This document shows, in pieces, positions 7,481 to 10,862 of a stretch of 10,862 bases of DNA. This DNA is from CAZMRW01 sp964568805 (lineage in GTDB: Bacteria > Pseudomonadota > Gammaproteobacteria > Methylococcales > Methylomonadaceae), in contig CAZMRW010000114.1 of NCBI GenBank assembly GCA_964568805.1, positions 1-10,862 of the forward strand, read 5' to 3'. The notes under the pieces are model-generated. The model saw only the letters and a program-made list of their open reading frames with translations. It was not told the DNA's origin and did no database searches. The position numbers were made by a program, and so were the translations under genes. How positions within the stretch are numbered: position 1 is the stretch's first letter; each line of letters opens with the position of its first letter.

Positions 7481-8562
7481 AACAATCCATAAAAACCAGA
7501 CTTGAAAGTCTTAGCGAACGCTATGACGAAATCGCCGCCTTGCTCTCACAACCCGAGGTACAAAGCAATCAAAAACAACAGCGTTCGTTAAGCCAGGAAT
7601 ATGCGCAAATCGGCCCCCTGGTCGAATGCTACAGACGCCACGAACAAGCCGTGTCGATGCTGGCTTCGGCTAAAGAAATGGCCAACGATAATGATCCCGA
7701 ACTCAGGGAATTAGCCAAAGAAGAAGTAAACGATGCCGAAAACCTAATCGAAAATATTGAACACGAGTTGCAGGTCCTGTTATTGCCTAAAGACCCCAAC
7801 GACAACCGCAACATTTTTCTGGAAATTCGCGCCGGCACGGGCGGCGATGAAGCCGCCATCTTTTCAGGCGATTTATCCCGCATGTATCAGCGCTATGCCG
7901 AAAGAAAAGGCTGGCAAACCGAAATCATCAGCGAAAGCCAGGGCGATCATGGCGGCTACAAGGAAATTATTTTGCGCGTATCCGGACGCGACGTTTACTC
8001 GCAGTTAAAATTCGAATCGGGCACTCACCGCGTGCAAAGAGTCCCGGAAACCGAATCTCAGGGCCGCATCCACACGTCGGCCTGTACCGTGGCCATCATG
8101 CCCGAAGTCGAGGAAGTCGACGCGATCGACATCAACCCGGCGGACCTGCGCATCGATACCTTTCGATCATCCGGTGCCGGCGGACAGCATATCAACAAAA
8201 CCGAATCGGCGATACGCATCACGCATATTCCATCAGGCGTTGTTGTGGAATGCCAGGACGAACGCTCACAGCATAAAAACCGTGCGCGCGCCATGTCCCT
8301 ATTGCAATCGCGACTGCTCTCGGCAGAGCAGGAAAAACATCATGCCGAACAATCGGCAACCCGAAAATTGCAAGTCGGCAGCGGCGACCGGTCCGAGCGC
8401 ATCCGTACCTACAATTACCCGCAAGGACGCCTCACCGATCATCGCATCAATTTAACCCTGTATAAGCTCGATGACATCATGCAAGGCGGCCTCGAACAGG
8501 TCGTCCAGCCCCTGATCAACGAACATCAGGCGGAGCTTCTTACCCAGCTTGGGGACGAATGA
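7477..8562 (+). CDS. prfA: Peptide chain release factor 1
   Basis: 361 residues (E. coli 360). It recognises UAA and UAG stop codons and triggers peptide release on the ribosome. Landmarks are an N-terminal coiled-coil domain (1-100), EIRAGTGGDEAAIFSGDL at 116-133, the P-x-T tripeptide anticodon region HRVQRVPETESQGR with Pro190-Thr192 (RF1 type, not the SPF of RF2), and GAGGQ with Gln237 in the peptidyl-transferase-reaching loop. Gln237 is the residue that PrmC, encoded immediately downstream, methylates. It overlaps hemA by 4 nt upstream and prmC by 4 nt downstream, which argues for coupled translation. Confidence 0.98.
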   Translation: MKQSIKTRLESLSERYDEIAALLSQPEVQSNQKQQRSLSQEYAQIGPLVECYRRHEQAVSMLASAKEMANDNDPELRELAKEEVNDAENLIENIEHELQVLLLPKDPNDNRNIFLEIRAGTGGDEAAIFSGDLSRMYQRYAERKGWQTEIISESQGDHGGYKEIILRVSGRDVYSQLKFESGTHRVQRVPETESQGRIHTSACTVAIMPEVEEVDAIDINPADLRIDTFRSSGAGGQHINKTESAIRITHIPSGVVVECQDERSQHKNRARAMSLLQSRLLSAEQEKHHAEQSATRKLQVGSGDRSERIRTYNYPQGRLTDHRINLTLYKLDDIMQGGLEQVVQPLINEHQAELLTQLGDE

Positions 8563-9407
8563 GCAGCATAAAATCCGTATTAAAGGAAGCGGCCTCAAGG
8601 CTGACACCGGTCTCTGAGTCGGCCTTTCTTGAGGCGGAAATACTGCTATGCCTTGCTCTCAATAAAAGCCGCTCGCATCTTCGCGCCTGGCCTGAACGGC
8701 TGATCGCTCCCGAACACGCCGGCACCTTCTGGACCTTGGTACAGAGCCGGCAACAAGGCACGCCGATAGCTTATCTCACCGGACACCGCGAATTCTGGTC
8801 AAGGGATTTTTATGTCACTCCCGACGTATTGATACCAAGGCCGGAAACGGAACTGCTGATCGAACTCAGCTTAGCATTGATACCGTCTGATCGGCCTGTC
8901 AGACTCATCGATCTGGGCACGGGCTCCGGCATCATCGCCGTCACGCTGTCGGCGGAACGTCCGCTTGCCGACGTCTATGCTACCGATTTGAGCTTGCCCG
9001 CTCTTAACGTCGCCAAACGGAACGCCGACAAGCACCGGATCGACAACATTCGGTTTTTCCATAGCGACTGGTTGACCGACGTTCCGGAAATTTTATTCCA
9101 TCTGATCGTCAGCAATCCCCCTTACATAGCCGAGAATGACAGCCACCTTGCGCAAGGCGATCTGCGCTTTGAACCGAAAAGCAGTCTTTGCTCCGCACGG
9201 CAGGGTCTTGACGACATCTGCCGCATTGCAGACCAGGCCCGCGGACGTTTGCTGCCCGGTGGTCATTTACTGATCGAACACGGCTATGATCAGTTGCAGC
9301 AGGTGCAAAGCATTTTCATCGAGCGGGGCTATGATAGGGTGCAGACCTGCCCTGATTTATCAGGGCAACCCCGGGTTACCTATGGTTGCTATAATCCCAA
9401 AAGTTGA
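8559..9407 (+). CDS. prmC: Release-factor glutamine methyltransferase
   Basis: 282 residues (E. coli 277). A SAM-dependent N5-glutamine methyltransferase acting on the GGQ glutamine of RF1 and RF2, which raises termination efficiency. It has the N-terminal helical domain, the linker motif LIPRPETELL at 91-100, SAM motif I LIDLGTGSGIIAV at 116-128, the acidic Asp143 of motif II, and the NPPYI motif at 186-190 that holds the substrate amide. The ATG overlaps the prfA stop by 4 nt (ATGA). Near its 3' end lies a perfect 8-bp stem with a 4-nt loop at 9348-9367. In Pseudomonas the next gene is moeB; here none is found. Confidence 0.97.
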   Translation: MSSIKSVLKEAASRLTPVSESAFLEAEILLCLALNKSRSHLRAWPERLIAPEHAGTFWTLVQSRQQGTPIAYLTGHREFWSRDFYVTPDVLIPRPETELLIELSLALIPSDRPVRLIDLGTGSGIIAVTLSAERPLADVYATDLSLPALNVAKRNADKHRIDNIRFFHSDWLTDVPEILFHLIVSNPPYIAENDSHLAQGDLRFEPKSSLCSARQGLDDICRIADQARGRLLPGGHLLIEHGYDQLQQVQSIFIERGYDRVQTCPDLSGQPRVTYGCYNPKS

Positions 9408-9420
9408 GAATGCGCCGATC

Positions 9421-9600
9421 CTATCGTTTTCGCTCAAGGATCGAAAGAAATGCTTTAGCCTTGTCATGCATCAGATGACTGTCCTGATTAGCAAGAATGT
9501 CTCCCGATGCATACAATATGGCCGCTGCCGTTATTTCGGCATGATGCTTTAACTGAACATCATTGCCAATCCAGCCCCTTTTCCGCCCACAGAGATAACC
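9421..9600 (-). pseudogene. Start-less small reading frame, possible decayed or frameshifted small gene
   Basis: The 195-nt spacer between prmC and the JAMM gene contains, on the minus strand, an open frame of 59 codons ending in TAG at 9423-9421 and bounded upstream by TAA at 9603-9601. Its translation is strikingly protein-like: after a basic segment come two likely helices, ...QLKHHAEITAAAILYASGDIL and SHLMHDKAKAFLSILERKR. It has no ATG, GTG or TTG near its beginning. However, a purine-rich AAAAGGGG site (minus strand) is followed by ATGATG at 9563-9558 in another frame, which hits TAA after four codons; a single inserted base near 9555-9552 would join that start to the long frame, giving a protein of about 47 residues. 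So it may be a frameshifted small gene, a gene with an unusual start, or chance. I do not recognise the family. Confidence 0.3.
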
Positions 9601-9602
9601 TT

Positions 9603-10022
9603 ATGATGCCAGAAGAAATCCGAATCCCGCGCAAACTGACCAATCAATTGCTGCATCTCGCCCAGTTATCACCCAATTATGAAGTCTGCGGACTGATTAG
9701 CGGCAAAAACGGCGTACCTTGTCATTGTTACCCCATCAAGAACGTCGCCCGGCATCCGGAACAACGCTTTCTGCTCGACGCCAGTCAACAAATCGCGGCC
9801 CTGTCCGAGATGCGTAATCAGGGGGAAGACTTGTTCGCTATTTACCACTCGCATCCGGCCGCGCCGGCGATACCGTCGGCAACGGATCTGGAGCAGGCCG
9901 CCTACCCCGAGACTCTTTATCTGATAATCTCACTGAATACCAAGGGCGTTTTGGAAATGCGCGGCTTTAAAATTGCCGATCACAAAGCCGTCGAAATTGC
10001 GCTATCCCTGAGCGAAGACTGA
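9603..10022 (+). CDS. JAMM/MPN (Mov34/PAD-1) family metallopeptidase
   Basis: 139 residues from the ATG at 9603, which begins MMPEEIRIPRK. I prefer this (or the adjacent ATG at 9606) to the ATG at 9507 because an AGAG site lies 8 nt before 9603, residues of the longer version look non-coding (MHTIWPLPLFRH...), and prokaryotic family members start at this beta strand. The full JAMM zinc site is present: Glu27 (in EVCGL), His82 and His84 (YHSHP), Ser92 and Asp95 (PSATD), so an active zinc peptidase is predicted. Known bacterial relatives (Mec, QbsD type) trim C-terminal residues off ThiS/MoaD-like sulfur carriers. No ThiF/MoeB-type E1 or sulfur carrier is visible in this window, so the substrate is unknown. 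It lies 195 nt after prmC, and may be in that operon or separate. Confidence 0.88.
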   Translation: MMPEEIRIPRKLTNQLLHLAQLSPNYEVCGLISGKNGVPCHCYPIKNVARHPEQRFLLDASQQIAALSEMRNQGEDLFAIYHSHPAAPAIPSATDLEQAAYPETLYLIISLNTKGVLEMRGFKIADHKAVEIALSLSED

Positions 10023-10041
10023 TCGAACGGCATAGGACATC

Positions 10042-10075
10042 GGGCGTCGCGCCGTCAACGCGAGCTTGCCCTTTA
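10042..10075 (+). terminator. Possible weak terminator after the JAMM gene
   Basis: GGGC (10042-10045) can pair with GCCC (10068-10071) and CGCG (10048-10051) with CGCG (10059-10062), giving an interrupted GC-rich hairpin followed by TTTAT. The T tract is short and the stem is broken by an internal loop, so this is tentative. Its position, 20 nt after the stop codon and before the tRNA promoter, fits. Confidence 0.3.
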
Positions 10076-10116
10076 TCATTCCGATCAAAGATAATCCCGA
10101 ATAAGATAAATAATAT

Positions 10117-10145
10117 TTGACGGTAAAGGCATATACCGTTATCAT
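10117..10145 (+). promoter_or_regulatory. Sigma-70 promoter of the tRNA-Pro-Arg-His operon
   Basis: -35 box TTGACG (10117-10122, five of six consensus), a 17-nt spacer, and -10 box TATCAT (10140-10145, five of six). The expected transcription start is near 10152, leaving a leader of about 50 nt before tRNA-Pro at 10201. The strength and place fit a stable-RNA promoter. Confidence 0.8.
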
Positions 10146-10200
10146 AGTCAGCTCTTCAAGGGTGGTTGAGAACGTAACAAGCCATTAGCCAGAAGTTTGT

Positions 10201-10277
10201 CGGGGTGTAGCGCAGTTTGGTAGCGCGCCTGGTTTGGGACCAGGATGTCGGGGGTTCGAATCCCTCCACCCCGACCA
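10201..10277 (+). tRNA. tRNA-Pro (anticodon TGG)
   Basis: 77 nt including encoded CCA. The acceptor stem is CGGGGTG/CACCCCG with the C1-G72 pair typical of bacterial tRNA-Pro and discriminator A. The anticodon stem CCTGG/CCAGG encloses loop TTTGGGA (TGG). First gene of a three-tRNA operon. Confidence 0.98.
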
Positions 10278-10281
10278 TTTA

Positions 10282-10358
10282 GCGCTTGTAGCTCAGCCGG
10301 ATAGAGCATCGGCCTTCTAAGCCGAGGGTCGCAGGTTCGAGTCCTGCCAAGCGCGCCA
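10282..10358 (+). tRNA. tRNA-Arg (anticodon TCT)
   Basis: 77 nt including encoded CCA. The acceptor stem is GCGCTTG/CAAGCGC with discriminator G, and the anticodon loop CTTCTAA gives TCT, reading AGA/AGG. It begins 4 nt after the tRNA-Pro 3' end. Confidence 0.98.
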
Positions 10359-10387
10359 TTTCTTGAACACCTCAGTTTTTCTATAAT

Positions 10388-10464
10388 GGTGAGCGTAGCT
10401 CAGTTGGTAGAGTACAGGATTGTGATTCCTGTTGTCGCGGGTTCGAGCCCCGTCGTTCACCCCA
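10388..10464 (+). tRNA. tRNA-His (anticodon GTG)
   Basis: 77 nt including encoded CCA and the extra 5' G-1 (10388) that pairs with C73 and identifies tRNA-His. The acceptor stem is GTGAGCG/CGTTCAC with one G-U pair, and the anticodon loop TTGTGAT gives GTG. It is the last visible tRNA of the operon, 29 nt after tRNA-Arg. No convincing terminator follows. Confidence 0.98.
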
Positions 10465-10568
10465 ATAAATCAATAACTTACATCATTTTAAGCCCGAATC
10501 TTTATGTCACAAGGGTCGCGTTATAAAAATCCATGTTATTGTTTTTTAATAAAAATATAAAATTTATT

Positions 10569-10676
10569 CAGTCCTGTTGTCTGAGTCTTCATCTCAGTGC
10601 TTTACGTTCTTAAATCAATAGCTTAGACATTCTCTATTGGCTTAAGTTATGTCAATAATCAGTCCTGGACTCTGAG
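10569..10676. repeat. Pair of imperfect 17-nt direct repeats
   Basis: CAGTCCTGTTGTCTGAG (10569-10585) and CAGTCCTGGACTCTGAG (10660-10676) agree at 14 of 17 positions and differ only in the three central bases. They lie 91 nt apart and bracket the inverted repeat at 10609-10646. Each copy overlaps a small hairpin of its own (CTGAG...CTCAG after the first, AGTCC-T-GGACT within the second). Confidence 0.65.
10609..10646. repeat. Imperfect inverted repeat (13-bp arms, 12-nt loop)
   Basis: The left arm CTTAAATCAATAG (10609-10621) and right arm CTATTGGCTTAAG (10634-10646) pair over 13 positions with one A-C mismatch and one G-T pair, closing a 12-nt loop. It is not followed by a T run, so it is not an obvious terminator. 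Function unknown. Confidence 0.7.
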
Positions 10677-10738
10677 AAAATATAAAGATCATCTTCAAAA
10701 GAACTCCTGCATTAAAATTCCTTTCATAACAACACACC

Positions 10739-10862
10739 GTAAGCGCTCTTTAAAGTACGTCCTTGAGGATGTTAGAACAAAATGGTAGGCAATTGGCAGG
10801 GCTCAGACCGCCTTGGTGAGGCGCCAGGGCAGTAAGGCTTCGAAGTCGTCGGCGGTTTTGGC
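10739..10862 (-). mobile_element. IS66-family-like insertion sequence, right end (partial)
   Basis: The element continues beyond the window. The proposed outer end is GTAAGCGCTC at 10739, matching the GTAAGCG start typical of IS66-family terminal inverted repeats. It lies 64 nt beyond the stop codon of a reading frame that resembles the C-terminus of an IS66 transposase, the expected geometry. IS66 elements make 8-bp target duplications; if this is right, the flanking AACACACC (10731-10738) should recur at the other end. Confidence 0.65.
10803..10862 (-). CDS. IS66-like transposase (TnpC), C-terminal fragment
   Basis: Only the last 19 codons and the TGA stop (10805-10803) are inside the window. 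The frame reads AKTADDFEALLPWRLTKAV; the D-(F/Y)-EALLPW pattern close to the end resembles the C-terminal tail of IS66-family transposases. The local GC content is much higher than in the AT-rich DNA just to its left, which fits an inserted element. The assignment rests on a short tail plus the nearby IR-like end, so the family is probable, not certain. Confidence 0.6.
   Translation of the reverse strand, partial: AKTADDFEALLPWRLTKAV

Larger units (their letters stand above)
10465..10738. other. AT-rich gene-free stretch with repeats
   Basis: 274 nt between tRNA-His and the insertion sequence. No gene is supported; the longest ATG frames are under 20 codons. It contains a 13-bp inverted repeat at 10609-10646 and a pair of imperfect 17-nt direct repeats around it. 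A low-GC hairpin (TTATT...AATAA near 10544-10560) could help end the tRNA transcript but is not a good terminator. Confidence 0.6.

Noticed and set aside
9286..9552. 88-codon plus-strand frame overlapping the end of prmC and the following spacer
   Set aside because: Its first half is an out-of-frame reading of prmC and the rest (SRCIQYGRCRYFGMML) is not protein-like; the minus-strand frame in the same spacer looks better.
9507..9602. Longer start of the JAMM gene at ATG 9507
   Set aside because: The extra 32 residues look non-coding and the ATG at 9603 has a ribosome binding site and fits the family start.
10504..10560. 18-codon ATG frame after tRNA-His
   Set aside because: Too short, no ribosome binding site, and composition no different from the surrounding AT-rich DNA.
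10388..10738. Possible integration (att) site at the tRNA-His 3' end
   Set aside because: No copy of the tRNA 3' end is repeated downstream within the window, and no integrase gene is visible; the nearby mobile element is IS66-like and does not target tRNAs.

Overview
The window looks like a chromosomal core region of a gammaproteobacterium. The gene order TPR lipoprotein–lolB–ispE–tRNA-Gln–prs–rplY–pth on one strand, divergent from hemA–prfA–prmC on the other, is the arrangement known from Pseudomonas and related gammaproteobacteria, and tRNA-Tyr–tRNA-Gly–tRNA-Thr–tuf matches the E. coli tufB operon. Moderate GC with AT-rich spacers and the protein style would fit a methanotroph-like lineage (Methylococcales), but that is an inference; the sequence alone does not fix the genus.

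Layout. Positions 1-400 (minus strand) hold a near-consensus promoter, tRNA-Tyr(GTA), tRNA-Gly(TCC), tRNA-Thr(GGT) and the first 18 codons of tuf (EF-Tu). Positions 427-6040 (minus strand, transcribed right to left) hold a TPR lipoprotein, lolB, ispE, tRNA-Gln(TTG), prs, rplY and pth. Positions 6041-6220 are a divergent intergenic region. Positions 6221-9407 (plus strand) hold hemA, prfA and prmC, joined by two ATGA start/stop overlaps. Positions 9408-9602 are a spacer with an intriguing start-less minus-strand reading frame. Positions 9603-10022 encode a JAMM/MPN metallopeptidase. A strong promoter at 10117-10145 then drives tRNA-Pro(TGG), tRNA-Arg(TCT) and tRNA-His(GTG). After an AT-rich gene-free stretch with inverted and direct repeats, the window ends inside an IS66-like insertion sequence: one inverted-repeat end at 10739 and the last codons of its transposase.

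Functionally the region is dominated by translation: EF-Tu, seven tRNAs, L25, peptidyl-tRNA hydrolase, release factor 1 and its methyltransferase. HemA links to this by using charged tRNA-Glu as substrate. Prs supplies PRPP, IspE serves isoprenoid synthesis, and LolB inserts outer-membrane lipoproteins, probably including the neighbouring TPR protein.

Most of the window is conserved housekeeping DNA. The places that deserve a second look are at the right side: the 9408-9602 spacer, the stand-alone JAMM protease, the repeats at 10569-10676 and the IS66-like end. I see no CRISPR array, prophage or clearly new multi-gene system.
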